From assembly GCA_024233085.1 (NCBI GenBank), contig JACKQC010000017.1, positions 1 to 64,000 of the forward strand: a DNA stretch of 64,000 bases. The letters are read 5' to 3'. The translations under genes were made by a program, and so were the position numbers. Below are positions 17,358 through 26,173 of the stretch, piece by piece. Below the pieces are notes generated by a model. That model made no database searches, was not told the DNA's origin, and worked only from the letters and a program-made list of their open reading frames with translations. Numbering within the stretch: the first letter of the stretch is position 1; each line of letters starts with the position of its first letter. The DNA is from Akkermansiaceae bacterium. Lineage in GTDB: Bacteria; Verrucomicrobiota; Verrucomicrobiia; Verrucomicrobiales; DEV007.

Positions 17358-18248
17358 CTATTTCAATAAACCTGCGATCATCGCTTCCGCCTGACTGGCG
17401 TAACCGTCGCCGAAGTGATTGGCGTGGTTCACGAGATGATAAAGGTTATAGAGGTTTCGGCGGCGGTCGTATCCCGGATTGAGCGGATACGTGTTCCGAT
17501 AGCCCGTGTAGAAGTCGGGACCGAATCCGCCGAATAATTCGGTGGAAGCCAAATCCGTCTCCCGATCGCCATAGTAGGAGGCCGGATCGTAGATCACCGG
17601 TTCGCCGGTGTCGGCAGCGAAAGCCGCGTTGCCGCCCCACAGGTCGCCGTGCAGCAGGCTGGGAGCGGGCTCGTGATCGGCCAGCAGTTCCGGTAATCGA
17701 TCCAGCATCGGCGCCGCGCCATGGATGGGGCGTCCGCGTTTCTCCGCCAGAGCGAACTGGTGCCCGAGCCGCCGGTCGCGGAAAAAATCGATCCACGAAT
17801 CCGTCCATTCGTTGGGCTGAGGGAGTTCCCCGATGGTGTTGTCGCGGTGCCAGCCGAAACGTCCGTCCGAGGATACGATTCGGTGCAGCGCGGCGAGATT
17901 TTCTCCCAGGCGGCGCTGGCTCGCGGGGTCGGAGCGATTTGTCAGGGCCACGGCTTCCATCGCGAGAAAGGCCCGGTCGCCGATCGCGCCACAGGCCAGG
18001 GGGAGGGGAACCCGGATCGCCTCCGTCGCCGCGATCTCAATCAGCGCGGCCGATTCCGCCTCGAACATCGCGAGCTTGGCGGCGGCGTTGAGTTTCACAA
18101 AAACCCGCCGTCCCGGGGTGGCGGGGGAGGTCAAAAGGAAGGATTCATTGATGCAGCCGCCTCCAACCGGCTTCGCCTCGGTGTCCTTGAAGTCGATTCC
18201 CAGCCGCTCCGTCAGGGTCGCCGCGATCGATGACCAGAGGTCCGCCAT
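17358..18248 (-). CDS. Fructosamine kinase family protein
   Basis: A 296-residue protein of the fructosamine/ketosamine kinase (aminoglycoside phosphotransferase-like) fold. It has the phosphate-transfer motif LLHGDLWGGN, the metal-binding YDPASYYGDRETDLA segment, and an N-terminal GGCINESF nucleotide loop. These enzymes phosphorylate ketosamines so that glycated proteins or metabolites are repaired. The ATG at 18248 was preferred because it begins at the expected domain edge and 8 bp separate it from the phosphatase gene. A low-MW phosphatase next to this kinase is a recurrent pairing in bacteria and suggests a joint role in deglycation. Confidence 0.85.
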   Translation of the reverse strand: MADLWSSIAATLTERLGIDFKDTEAKPVGGGCINESFLLTSPATPGRRVFVKLNAAAKLAMFEAESAALIEIAATEAIRVPLPLACGAIGDRAFLAMEAVALTNRSDPASQRRLGENLAALHRIVSSDGRFGWHRDNTIGELPQPNEWTDSWIDFFRDRRLGHQFALAEKRGRPIHGAAPMLDRLPELLADHEPAPSLLHGDLWGGNAAFAADTGEPVIYDPASYYGDRETDLASTELFGGFGPDFYTGYRNTYPLNPGYDRRRNLYNLYHLVNHANHFGDGYASQAEAMIAGLLK

Positions 18249-18256
18249 TTTTTCCG

Positions 18257-18763
18257 TCAGGTTGTCGGACTCCCTTCGCGATGCCGGCGGATCAGCGCCA
18301 AGCAACCGTCCTCGAGCAGGTCCAGCACCCGCTCAAACCCCTCGTCGTCGCCGTAGTAGGGGTCGGGCACCTCCGTGTCATGGTGTCTCTCGCAGAAATC
18401 GCAAAACCGCACGATCCTCGCCCGCCGATCGTCGGCCTCGCCGTTTCGCGTCGCCAGGCCGGTCACATCGGCGAAGTTTTCCTCGTCCATGGTCAGGATG
18501 AGATCGAACTCATCCAGATCCGACGCCCGCACCTGCCGCGCCCGGCCCGTCATGGCGATGCCGCGCCGCGCGGCCGCTTCGCGCATCCGCGAATCGGGAG
18601 GATTGCCGGTGTGAAAGCCGATGGTTCCCGCCGAATCGATCTCGAAAAGGTCGCCCGCCCCGTGTTTCTCCGCCAGGTGACGCAGCACGTTCTCGCCCGC
18701 GGGGGAACGGCAGATGTTTCCCATGCAAACGAACAAAACGCGCAGCGGCTCGGAATTTCTCAT
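18257..18763 (-). CDS. Low-molecular-weight protein tyrosine phosphatase
   Basis: A 168-residue phosphatase with the CX5R signature CMGNICRS (Cys13 nucleophile, Arg19) at the N-terminus and the general-acid loop DPYYG near the C-terminus. These enzymes dephosphorylate phosphotyrosine or sugar phosphates; an activity on ribulosamine or erythrulosamine phosphates is known for some members. It is the first gene of a two-gene unit with the fructosamine-kinase-like protein. Confidence 0.92.
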   Translation of the reverse strand: MRNSEPLRVLFVCMGNICRSPAGENVLRHLAEKHGAGDLFEIDSAGTIGFHTGNPPDSRMREAAARRGIAMTGRARQVRASDLDEFDLILTMDEENFADVTGLATRNGEADDRRARIVRFCDFCERHHDTEVPDPYYGDDEGFERVLDLLEDGCLALIRRHREGSPTT

Positions 18764-18870
18764 CGATCCGGACTGAAAATCCGTTGAATTCGGTTCTCAA
18801 CCCCTTTTCGATGCGCTACAGTAGCCGCTTTCCCGGAAGGAGCGTCCGAAAGGGAAACAATCCATTGGGA

Positions 18871-20271
18871 GTGAGCGAGTCCGCCAGAACAGCCATCATC
18901 GACGTCGTCGGTCTGACTCCGCGCCATATCGGGCCGGAGATGCCCTACACCTATCAGTTTTCCCAGCGGGAAGACAACATCCTCGCCCATGTCGAGCCCC
19001 TCGTGCCGGCGGTCACCTCCACCATGCAGGCGACCTATCTGACGGGGCGCCCGCCGAGCGGCCACGGGATCGTCGCCAACTGCTGGTATGACCGCGAGTA
19101 CGCCGAGCATCGCTGCTGGAAACAGAGCAACCGACTCGTGCATGCCCGCAAGCTGTGGGAGCACCTCCGCGAGTCCGATCCCGAATACACCGTCGCCAAA
19201 CTCTTTTGGTGGAACAATCTCTACTCCACCGTCGACTACGCCATCACCCCGCGGCCCATCTACTGCGCCGACGGCCGGAAGGTCTTCGACGTCCAAACCT
19301 GGCCGATGGATCTGCGCAAACAGGTGCGGCGCAAGATCGGCAAGTTTCCCTTTCACACCTTCTGGGGACCGCTCTCCGGCATCGAATCGAGCCACTGGAT
19401 CGCCCGGGCCGCGAAGTTCGTGGAGGAAAAGCATTCCCCGAATCTCAATCTCGTTTACCTCCCTCACCTCGACTATAACCTCCAGCGACTCGGACCGAAC
19501 GATCCGTATATCACCATCGATCTCGGCCAGATCGACGCCGTCATCGGCGATCTGATTCGTTTTTACGAGGGACGCGGCGTCCGCGTCATTCTGCTCAGCG
19601 AGTACGGCATCACCGAGGTCCAGCATCCCATCCACCTGAATCGCGAGTTCCGCCGGCGCGGCTGGATCGTGTGCCGGGACGAATTGGGACGCGACATGAT
19701 CGATCTCGGCGCCAGCAAGGCCTTCGCGATCGCCGATCACCAGATCGCCCACATCTACGTGAACGACAAGAGCATCCTCGGCGAGGTCCGCGACGCCGTC
19801 GCCGCGATGGAGGGTGTCGCCCAGGTCATCGACGGGTCCATGCGCAACTACTGGGGCCTCGAGCACGAACGCTCGGGCGATCTCGTCGCCGTCTCGAACA
19901 TCCGCAGTTGGTTTACCTACTATTTCTGGGAAAAAGACCGCCGCGCCCCCGACTACGCCCGCACCGTGGATATTCACCGCAAACCGGGCTACGACCCCTG
20001 CGAACTGTTCATCAATCCGCGGCTGAAGCTGGTGAAAAGCCGCCTCGTGTGGAAACGGCTCAAGAGCGCCCTCGGTTTCCGGATGCTCATGAATGTGGTG
20101 CCGCTCGACGCCAGTCTCGTCAAAGGATCGCACGGGTGCATTCCCGAACTCGACGACAACCGCCCCGTTCTCATCGGCGATTTTCCGCGCCTGAAAAACG
20201 GCGCGCACCTCCAGGCGCTCGATGTTTATCAGCATCTCCACGAGTCCTGCGCCCGGCCGGCCGAACGTTGA
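18871..20271 (+). CDS. Alkaline-phosphatase-superfamily (nucleotide pyrophosphatase-like) protein
   Basis: About 466 residues of a type I phosphodiesterase/nucleotide-pyrophosphatase-like protein. The sequence starts with IIDVVGLTPRHIG, continues with STMQATYLTGRPPSGHGIVAN (nucleophile Thr in the metal-binding loop) and LPHLDYNLQRLGP, and ends with GSHGCIPE. The conserved Asp/His metal ligands of the fold are visible in those segments. The start is uncertain: I took the GTG at 18871, next to the core domain. An ATG at 18811 and a TTG at 18865 are in frame. The role is unknown; relatives sit in prenyl-lipid or eboABC-like clusters, which is not the context here. Confidence 0.75.
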   Translation: MSESARTAIIDVVGLTPRHIGPEMPYTYQFSQREDNILAHVEPLVPAVTSTMQATYLTGRPPSGHGIVANCWYDREYAEHRCWKQSNRLVHARKLWEHLRESDPEYTVAKLFWWNNLYSTVDYAITPRPIYCADGRKVFDVQTWPMDLRKQVRRKIGKFPFHTFWGPLSGIESSHWIARAAKFVEEKHSPNLNLVYLPHLDYNLQRLGPNDPYITIDLGQIDAVIGDLIRFYEGRGVRVILLSEYGITEVQHPIHLNREFRRRGWIVCRDELGRDMIDLGASKAFAIADHQIAHIYVNDKSILGEVRDAVAAMEGVAQVIDGSMRNYWGLEHERSGDLVAVSNIRSWFTYYFWEKDRRAPDYARTVDIHRKPGYDPCELFINPRLKLVKSRLVWKRLKSALGFRMLMNVVPLDASLVKGSHGCIPELDDNRPVLIGDFPRLKNGAHLQALDVYQHLHESCARPAER

Positions 20272-20291
20272 ACCGCCGACCGGCGGACGAG

Positions 20292-20352
20292 CGAACCGCG
20301 GATTGACGCTGACTTTCGCTGATCGATTTCGAACCGCGAATGGACGCGAATG
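20292..20352. repeat. CCGCGAAT-GACGCGAAT short repeat, locus A
   Basis: A direct repeat of about 20 bp (GAACCGCG followed by GATTGACGC, and again GAACCGCGAATGGACGCG) at about 20292-20311 and 20331-20352. A related array is at 41241-41268. The 139 bp between the neighbouring genes hold this repeat and no gene. Confidence 0.6.
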
Positions 20353-20410
20353 TTTCCCGCGGGGAAGTGGCAAGAACCGGACGGTTTCGGTGCCGACTAC
20401 TGATTGCCGG

Positions 20411-20848
20411 CTACCGCCGCTTCGGCCGGATTCGCACGCTCGTTCCCTGGAAATCCCAGACCAGCCCCGCTTGCTTGGCGATGGCGTCGAGAACTCCCGC
20501 GACCGAGGGATTGTCGAGCTTCAGGGAAACCGGTTTTCGATAGCCCGCAAAGTCCGGCTGATCCTGGATCACTTCGATCTCCAGATTGTTCGACGCCTCG
20601 CGCACGACGCCGTTGAGCTGGGCGATCGCGGTCATCACGGTCGGCGTCTCGATCTTCACCTCGCCGAGCACCGGCCGGTCGAGAAATTCCCTCCAATGGG
20701 CCTCGTATTCCGGCGCCGGCTTCGCTCCGCCAAAAGCGTCGTAGGCCGCCGTCCAATGCCCGTCCGTGTCGCCCGTGACTTCTTCACCGGCCTTCTTTCC
20801 GCACCCGGAAGCGAAGGCGATCAGCGCGAGAAAAAGAAACGCAGGCAC
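20411..20848 (-). CDS. Small lipoprotein with STN-like domain
   Basis: A GTG at 20848, just beyond the thiS stop, gives a 145-residue protein with a short signal ending in the lipobox ASGC. The C-terminal half (VSLKLDNPSVAGVLDAIAKQAGL) resembles the secretin/TonB short N-terminal (STN) fold found in secretins and TonB receptors. An in-frame ATG at 20908 would overlap thiS by 56 bp. Partner and function are unknown. Being directly behind thiS may be only a matter of transcription. Confidence 0.65.
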   Translation of the reverse strand: MPAFLFLALIAFASGCGKKAGEEVTGDTDGHWTAAYDAFGGAKPAPEYEAHWREFLDRPVLGEVKIETPTVMTAIAQLNGVVREASNNLEIEVIQDQPDFAGYRKPVSLKLDNPSVAGVLDAIAKQAGLVWDFQGTSVRIRPKRR

Positions 20849-20852
20849 GGAT

Positions 20853-21074
20853 TCAACCGCCCGCCACCATGCGGACGATTTCGATACGGTCACCGTCGTG
20901 GAGATCATGGTCGTCGAATTCTTTTTTCAGCAGGGCCAATCCATTGACTTCCACCAGAACGGGCTGGCGGTCCAGTCCTAATTCCCCCAGCATCCGAGAG
21001 ACGGAGAATGCCGCTTCGCCGCCCGAAGCGCCGGAGCCGAGGTCGCGGGATTCGCCGTTGAGGATGACCGTCAT
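20853..21074 (-). CDS. thiS: Sulfur carrier protein ThiS
   Basis: A 73-residue ubiquitin-fold sulfur carrier that provides thiocarboxylate sulfur for the thiazole ring of thiamine. It starts MTVILNGES and ends with the obligatory GG. The frame open upstream extends over a repeat element and was rejected. No thiG is adjacent; thiH lies 1 kb away on the same strand, separated by a plus-strand gene. The 41-bp paired-dyad element lies 18 bp upstream of the start codon. Confidence 0.85.
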   Translation of the reverse strand: MTVILNGESRDLGSGASGGEAAFSVSRMLGELGLDRQPVLVEVNGLALLKKEFDDHDLHDGDRIEIVRMVAGG

Positions 21075-21091
21075 GTCGAGGGGAAAGCGAT

Positions 21092-21132
21092 GAGTCAACA
21101 GGGTTAGGTCCATGACCCAACAGGGTTGAGTC
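21092..21132. repeat. 41-bp paired-dyad element, copy 2
   Basis: Two cores in the same orientation, AACAGGGTT at 21097-21105 and at 21119-21127, 22 bp apart. They are flanked by GAGTC on both outer sides, with GGTC and GACC in the middle. The copy lies between the divergent thiS and coiled-coil-protein genes. Confidence 0.85.
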
Positions 21133-21284
21133 GATCCCAAACTGCTCCAACCCCGGACCGGAATCAATAGGAAGAAGGCATTCGAAGGCGCGCTGTTTGA
21201 GAGTGGTCGAGTCTATCGCTTGTGGTTGAGATTTTCGTCATTTTTGACTTGGCCGGGCTTTGATGTTTGGGTAGAAAAGATGGA

Positions 21285-22067
21285 ATGAAAAGGATGAACC
21301 TAATTGTGAACGGCTTCGCTCTGGTGTTGGGGCTCGGATATTTGGCGGGAGATTCGCATGCCCAGGACCGCGATTCACTCCCCGTGGATGCCCAGCGCGT
21401 CCGGGCGGACTACCTCGCGCAGCGGAAGAACGGGCTGACGCGGCTGAACCAGAACTATCTCGACAGCCTCGCCGCGCTCCAGACGAAATACACGGAGGCC
21501 AACGACCTGGACGCGGCGCTGGCGATCAAGAAAGAGATGGAGCGGGTGGCGGCGGAGATCAAGGCGCTCCAGGCCAGCCCCGTCACCGCCGAGGGACCGG
21601 AAACGATGCGGCCCTCCGGCACCCTGGCGCCCTCGACGCCGTCGGGAACGCCATCCGTCACGGCGACCACGGGCACACTGGCGGGCGCTCTGAAGGACAC
21701 GGTGATCGAGCCGTGGAAGGAGGACGGCGTCTCGCTGGGGAAACTGAAAAAGGGCGACAAGGTGATCCTGCAATACGTCTCGGGGAAATGGAAGTCGCAC
21801 GGCGAGCTGGCGACGGAGGATCCGGACGCCATCACGATCGGCCACGGGGACGAGAACCGGCTCGGCATCTTCCAAAAGCAGCGGGAAGGCTCGCGCCCCC
21901 GCCTCCTGATTCTGGTGCCGCCGGGGACGAAGCAGAAGCCCTTCGTCTATCCGATCCCGGACGATTACGCGGAGATCGTGCTGCGGATCAACGAGGACCC
22001 CGACGGCAAATGGGAGCAGAACCCCGGCAGCGTCGTTTACAAGGTGGGCGTGGAGAAAGGCGGATGA
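21285..22067 (+). CDS. Secreted coiled-coil protein of unknown function
   Basis: A 260-residue protein with a signal peptide (residues 1-28, SHAQ at the cleavage site). A charged helical segment follows at about residues 38-90 (LNQNYLDSLAALQTKYTEAN), then a Thr/Ser/Pro-rich linker (about 100-130) and a beta-type C-terminal domain. The N-terminal helix with paired LAALQTKY / DAALAIKKE motifs resembles segments common in secreted proteins of Verrucomicrobia and Planctomycetes. I do not recognise a function. The ATG at 21285 was chosen over an upstream TTG. It converges on thiH. Confidence 0.7.
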   Translation: MKRMNLIVNGFALVLGLGYLAGDSHAQDRDSLPVDAQRVRADYLAQRKNGLTRLNQNYLDSLAALQTKYTEANDLDAALAIKKEMERVAAEIKALQASPVTAEGPETMRPSGTLAPSTPSGTPSVTATTGTLAGALKDTVIEPWKEDGVSLGKLKKGDKVILQYVSGKWKSHGELATEDPDAITIGHGDENRLGIFQKQREGSRPRLLILVPPGTKQKPFVYPIPDDYAEIVLRINEDPDGKWEQNPGSVVYKVGVEKGG

Positions 22068-22093
22068 TCGCCGGGGGCTTCCCGACGCGGCTT

Positions 22094-23278
22094 TCAGCAC
22101 GCCTGAATCTCCTCGTCCAAACGGGCGAGGGAGAGCTCCGCGGGCAATCCGGCGCCGAGGATGGCGGGGTCCCAGTCTTTCCACACGGGATCGAGGCCCA
22201 GTTGGCGGAGGCGGGCGGCGACGGCTTCGGGCGGGCGGTCGTCGGCGATGTCGAACTGTCCGGTGGCGGTGGCCTCCGGGGACGGGGTTTCGTCCAGCTC
22301 GATGCGGCGGCCGCGGACGGTCAGGTGCAGATCGTCGCGTCCCTCGCCGGTGTAGCCGCCGGGCTCGGTGTGGCTGCCGGCGCTGATGGTGGTGACGCCG
22401 AGGGGAAACAGGGCGTCGCGCAGGGCGGGGGATTCGCGGGTGCTGAGCACGATCCCGGTCTGGGGAAAACAAAGGCGCAGGGCGCAGATGGCCTGGACGA
22501 AGTCGGTGTCGCCTGCGGGATGGCGGGGCTGAAAACCGCCGGCGGCGGGCCGGAGCCGGGGCAGGCTGACGGTGAAGGCGGCCTTCCAGCAATGGCGCTG
22601 GAGCCATTCGAGATGAGCGGCGAGCCGGAGAAGCTCTCCGCGCCAGTCGGACAGGCCGAGCAGGGCGCCGACGCCGAGGCGCCGGAAACCGGCAGCGTAA
22701 CCGCGCTCGGGGCATTCGAGGCGCCAGTCGAAGTCGCGCTTGGGGCCGGCGGTGTGATAGGCGGCGTAGGCGTCTCGGTCGTAGGTTTCCTGGTAAACGA
22801 CGAGTCCCTCGGCGCCGGCTTCGACGAGGCGGCGGTATTCGGCGGTCTCCATGGGACCGACTTCGATGGCGACGGTGGGGATGAAATCGCGGATCGCGGC
22901 GATACATTCCTCGAGATAACCATCGGAAACGAACTTCGGATGCTCGCCGGCGACGAGCAGCACGTGGCGGAAACCCTGGGCGGCGAGGTGGCGGGCCTCG
23001 CGGACGACTTGCCCGACGGAGAGGGTGACGCGCAGGATGGGATTGTCCCGGGAAAAGCCGCAGTAGGCGCAGTTGTTGACGCACTCGTTGGAAAGATAAA
23101 CGGGCGCGAAGAGGCGCATGGTGCGGCCGAAATGTTTCCGGGTCAGGGCGGCGGCGTCGCGGGCGAGGCGCTCCAACTCGACGGGCGACCGGGGCGCGAG
23201 CAGGGACTCGAACCGGCGCAGCAGGGGCGTGCGCCAGCCGTCGCGATCGACGCGGTTGAAATCGGAGACGAAGGACAT
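22094..23278 (-). CDS. thiH: 2-iminoacetate synthase ThiH
   Basis: A 394-residue radical SAM enzyme that cleaves tyrosine to dehydroglycine and p-cresol for the thiamine thiazole. The cluster-binding CX3CX2C motif is at Cys66-Cys70-Cys73 (CVNNCAYCGF). The C-terminal biotin/thiamin-synthesis-associated region ends in LARLDEEIQAC. The longest open frame continues 900 bp upstream through other genes in a shadow phase; the ATG at 23278 fits the family start. It is convergent with the secreted protein and divergent from the membrane protein at 23395. I saw no TPP riboswitch upstream. Confidence 0.92.
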   Translation of the reverse strand: MSFVSDFNRVDRDGWRTPLLRRFESLLAPRSPVELERLARDAAALTRKHFGRTMRLFAPVYLSNECVNNCAYCGFSRDNPILRVTLSVGQVVREARHLAAQGFRHVLLVAGEHPKFVSDGYLEECIAAIRDFIPTVAIEVGPMETAEYRRLVEAGAEGLVVYQETYDRDAYAAYHTAGPKRDFDWRLECPERGYAAGFRRLGVGALLGLSDWRGELLRLAAHLEWLQRHCWKAAFTVSLPRLRPAAGGFQPRHPAGDTDFVQAICALRLCFPQTGIVLSTRESPALRDALFPLGVTTISAGSHTEPGGYTGEGRDDLHLTVRGRRIELDETPSPEATATGQFDIADDRPPEAVAARLRQLGLDPVWKDWDPAILGAGLPAELSLARLDEEIQAC

Positions 23279-23394
23279 CTTGGGGGCGTGAATTTCGAAA
23301 TCCGAACGATGAAGACGAATTCGAACGGCGCAAGATTTCGGGAAACGGGAAATCTTTGTTGGCCGGAGGGGGAAACTCGCACCAAAATCCGCGC

Positions 23395-24111
23395 ATGAAA
23401 AGCGACGCCGATCCCGAGACGATCGTTTGTCCGGTGACGCCCTGGTTTTACCGGCGAACGGGACTGCTGGCGGCGATTTTCGCGGCGATGGGGCTCTATT
23501 TTCTGTATGACGGCGCGATCGGTTATCCGCAGGCGAATCGCCGGGCGGACTGGTTCGAGGCTTTCGAGGCGGGAAAGGCCGGGGGGGCGCTGGAGGCGGC
23601 GAAGGCGAAGACCGATCCTGAATTTGCCGCGGCCCACGCGGCCGGCGCCGGCGGCGGCTCGTGGGCGGCCTTCGCGGCGAAGCGCGGCATGGCGGAGACC
23701 AAGCCCCGTCGGCACACGGAGGCGGAGATCCGGGGGCAGTTCGGATTCGCGGCGCTGCTGGGGATCGCGGCTCTGGGGGTGGCGGGCTGGATGCTGGCGC
23801 ACCGGGGACGGGCGGTGATCCTGCGCGGGGACGAAATTCATTGGCCTTTCCGGAGTCGGACGACACCGTTGGCCGCGATCGGCCGGGTCGATCTGAGCCG
23901 CTGGGACCGGGGAGTGGCGCGGCTGGAGGTGAAGGTCGGGAACGGAAAAACGGTTCGCCCGCGGCTCGACGACTACCAATACGCGGGGACGGACCGCATT
24001 CTGCGGCGTCTCGCGGCGCGGCGGCCGGAAACGATCTTCGAGGGCGGGGAACTGGGGCCGGAATCGGGAGGGTCGGAGGTCCCAAAATCGGGCGACGACG
24101 GGAATGGCTGA
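23395..24111 (+). CDS. Membrane protein of unknown function
   Basis: A 238-residue protein with two membrane helices (about residues 23-40 and 120-140) flanking an Ala/Gly-rich periplasmic segment. A cytoplasmic beta-rich C-terminus (VILRGDEIHWP, ARLEVKVGNGKTVRP) follows. The C-terminal part is reminiscent of PH-like membrane-associated domains, but I cannot name a family. The start ATG at 23395 leaves 116 bp to thiH, so the genes are divergent. acpP follows after 98 bp. Confidence 0.65.
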   Translation: MKSDADPETIVCPVTPWFYRRTGLLAAIFAAMGLYFLYDGAIGYPQANRRADWFEAFEAGKAGGALEAAKAKTDPEFAAAHAAGAGGGSWAAFAAKRGMAETKPRRHTEAEIRGQFGFAALLGIAALGVAGWMLAHRGRAVILRGDEIHWPFRSRTTPLAAIGRVDLSRWDRGVARLEVKVGNGKTVRPRLDDYQYAGTDRILRRLAARRPETIFEGGELGPESGGSEVPKSGDDGNG

Positions 24112-24209
24112 GAATCCGGGATGGACGGGGAAAAAGACCCGCGAAAAATGGTTGCCAAAAACGGAAAGGACACCTATTAAAGCCGAACAATCAACCCAAG
24201 CAACTCCAC

Positions 24210-24452
24210 ATGGCTGACGCATCCGTAGAAGAAAAAGTGAAGAACATCATCGTCGATCAGCTCGGCGTGAATGAAGATCAGGTGGTTCCCGAGGCGAAAT
24301 TCATCGAAGACCTCGGCGCCGATTCGCTGGACACCGTGGAGTTGGTGATGGCGTTCGAGGAGGAATTCGGCATCGAGGTGCCGGACGAGGAAGCCGAAAA
24401 GCTGGTGAGCGTGGGCGACGTGGTCGCCTACATCAACGCCAACCAGGGCTGA
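24210..24452 (+). CDS. acpP: Acyl carrier protein
   Basis: An 80-residue acyl carrier protein, fully typical in length and sequence, with the 4'-phosphopantetheine attachment Ser39 in GADSLDTVEL. It carries growing acyl chains in fatty acid and lipid A synthesis, which fits accA and the lpx genes further along the window. The ATG at 24210 was chosen; the longer upstream frame reads through the membrane-protein gene in another phase. A rho-independent terminator follows at 24505. Confidence 0.97.
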   Translation: MADASVEEKVKNIIVDQLGVNEDQVVPEAKFIEDLGADSLDTVELVMAFEEEFGIEVPDEEAEKLVSVGDVVAYINANQG

Positions 24453-24504
24453 GAGCGCTTGGAAAAAGAGGCGCGTTTCCCGATGCCGAAACGCGCCGCG
24501 CCGG

Positions 24505-24540
24505 ATGCGCCCGCCGGATCGCGGGCGCATTTTTCTTTTC
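24505..24540 (+). terminator. Rho-independent terminator after acpP
   Basis: A perfect 10-bp GC-rich stem, ATGCGCCCGC (24505-24514) with GCGGGCGCAT (24521-24530), a 6-nt loop and a following T-rich tract (TTTTCTTTT). It lies 52 bp after the acpP stop. Confidence 0.9.
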
Positions 24541-24640
24541 CGGCTTCGGCGTTTCCGACAGGCGGGGCCGCCGCCCGGTTTTTGGGGCGAACGCACTGGC
24601 GAAATCGGTGAATGGCCTGTACCTTGGGCGCAATCGATCC

Positions 24641-25171
24641 ATGTCTTCCCTTTCTTTTCACGACATCCAGTATGCGATGGAGACCACCCGGGTGCTCCAC
24701 GAACCGGACCGCCGGATCGACACCTTTGGGACGACGAGCTTCGAGTTTCACCTCGTGTCCGAGCTGATGGACTCGGTGAATCAGGTGCGGGTCAGGGAAG
24801 GACGCATCCAGGCGGAGCGCCCCCGCATCCTGCGGCCGGAGGGTTACAACGACCTGATGTTCGACGGATTCGGGGAGCAGGCGGAGGCTTTCAGCGAATG
24901 GTTCCGCCAGCATGGCGGCGACATCGCCTTTCTGAAATACGGGTTCAGCTTCGCGGCGCGGGACATCCGGGAGATGGTGGTGCATGACACGCTGGAGGCG
25001 GTGAGTGACCGGGTGGTCGAGGAAATTCGCTCCAACGGCAACCCGCTGAAGGCGGTGATTCAGGGGGTGGACGACACCTGGGAGATTTCGCTGTTGAAAT
25101 TCACGTTTGAAATGGTCGAAAAGTCCCAGGGGATCAACGTGTTCGACTTCAAACGCCGCGGCATGATGTAG
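24641..25171 (+). CDS. Conserved-looking cytosolic protein, function unknown
   Basis: A 176-residue soluble protein starting at MSSLSFHDIQ. It contains no signal, membrane helix or motif that I recognise. It reads as a mixed alpha/beta protein with a conserved-looking N-terminal TFGTTSFEFHLVSE and C-terminal helical MVVHDTLEAVSDRVVEE. Codon use agrees with its neighbours. It precedes the LysM protein by 48 bp and may be co-transcribed with it and accA. Confidence 0.7.
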   Translation: MSSLSFHDIQYAMETTRVLHEPDRRIDTFGTTSFEFHLVSELMDSVNQVRVREGRIQAERPRILRPEGYNDLMFDGFGEQAEAFSEWFRQHGGDIAFLKYGFSFAARDIREMVVHDTLEAVSDRVVEEIRSNGNPLKAVIQGVDDTWEISLLKFTFEMVEKSQGINVFDFKRRGMM

Positions 25172-25219
25172 GGCTTCTTTCGCGGATTTCGAAATCGTTC
25201 TGGAATCGATCGGTTCAAC

Positions 25220-26107
25220 ATGGCTCGAATCAAACTGGTATTGGCCTTTCTCGCGCTGGTGCTCCTCGCCGCCGGAGGCGTCGCCGTGGCCTATTACTGG
25301 AAAAAGGTGTTTCGGCCGAATCTGGAAATGGAACACCAGATCGAGCACGCCGACGGGAAGAACGGAAAAGTCGAGGCCCCGGACCTGGGCAATCGCGAGT
25401 TCGAGGCGGCGGTCGATCTGCTCAAGGAGGGGGAACTCATCTCGGCGCGGGACCGGCTTTATTACCTGATGAAATTCTATCCCGAGTCCGCCTCGTTTCC
25501 GGAGGCCAAGCGGATCGTGGGCGACATCAACATGGACCTGCTCATTTCCCGGGTTCCGTTGCCGAAAAAACAGGAGCATGTGGTGGGGCGGGACTACCTG
25601 AGCACCATCGCCCGAAAGTACGACACGACGCTGGACTACATCATGCGGGCGAACGGGCGCACCACCACGACCATTTATCCGGGCGACCGTTTGACGGTGT
25701 ATCCACTGAATTTTACCGTGGTCGTCGATCTCGCCGCCAACGCGGTTCGGCTCGAGGAGGACGGGCAGTTTTTCTGCGAATATCCCATCCGGAAGGTGAA
25801 TCTGCCCCCGACGCTGAAGGCTCCGGCCGAAACGACCGTCAGCGAAAAAGTGGCGTGGAAGGACGGTCGCGGCGTCTCCTTCGACAAGCGCGACTACTTC
25901 GGCGCGACGAAGTGGATTCGCACCGGAAAAATCGGATTGTTCATCCGCGCCTTCGACCCTTCAAAGGAGGAGCCGAAAAAGGAGGAGAAAGACGACGCGA
26001 CGGCCGCAAACAGTGTGGACGACTTCGGTGTCATGGTGGACAGGTCCGATTTGGAGGAAATGTTCACCGTTCTCCGCACCGGTTCGCCGGTCAAACTGGT
26101 GAAGTGA
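25220..26107 (+). CDS. LysM protein with degenerate L,D-transpeptidase-like domain
   Basis: A 295-residue membrane-anchored protein: one N-terminal helix (about residues 6-25), a TPR-like helical segment (60-110), a LysM peptidoglycan-binding domain (119-162, YLSTIARKYDTTLDYIMRAN) and a C-terminal region laid out like YkuD L,D-transpeptidases. The end (MVDRSDLEEMFTVLRTGSPV) aligns with the YkuD C-terminus, but the catalytic HXXG and SHGC motifs are missing and an acidic Lys/Glu-rich insertion replaces part of them. It is therefore probably a structural pseudoenzyme. It precedes accA. Confidence 0.75.
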   Translation: MARIKLVLAFLALVLLAAGGVAVAYYWKKVFRPNLEMEHQIEHADGKNGKVEAPDLGNREFEAAVDLLKEGELISARDRLYYLMKFYPESASFPEAKRIVGDINMDLLISRVPLPKKQEHVVGRDYLSTIARKYDTTLDYIMRANGRTTTTIYPGDRLTVYPLNFTVVVDLAANAVRLEEDGQFFCEYPIRKVNLPPTLKAPAETTVSEKVAWKDGRGVSFDKRDYFGATKWIRTGKIGLFIRAFDPSKEEPKKEEKDDATAANSVDDFGVMVDRSDLEEMFTVLRTGSPVKLVK

Positions 26108-26173
26108 GCCCGACGAATCGAAAAACCGGACCTTTCCTCATCCTCCCACTTTCCACCCTACGCCCGAGTTGCC

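Noticed and set aside
20849..23394. Possible TPP riboswitch near thiS or thiH
   Set aside because: I found no CTGAGA-type or ACCTGATCTGG-type conserved core in the leaders of either gene.
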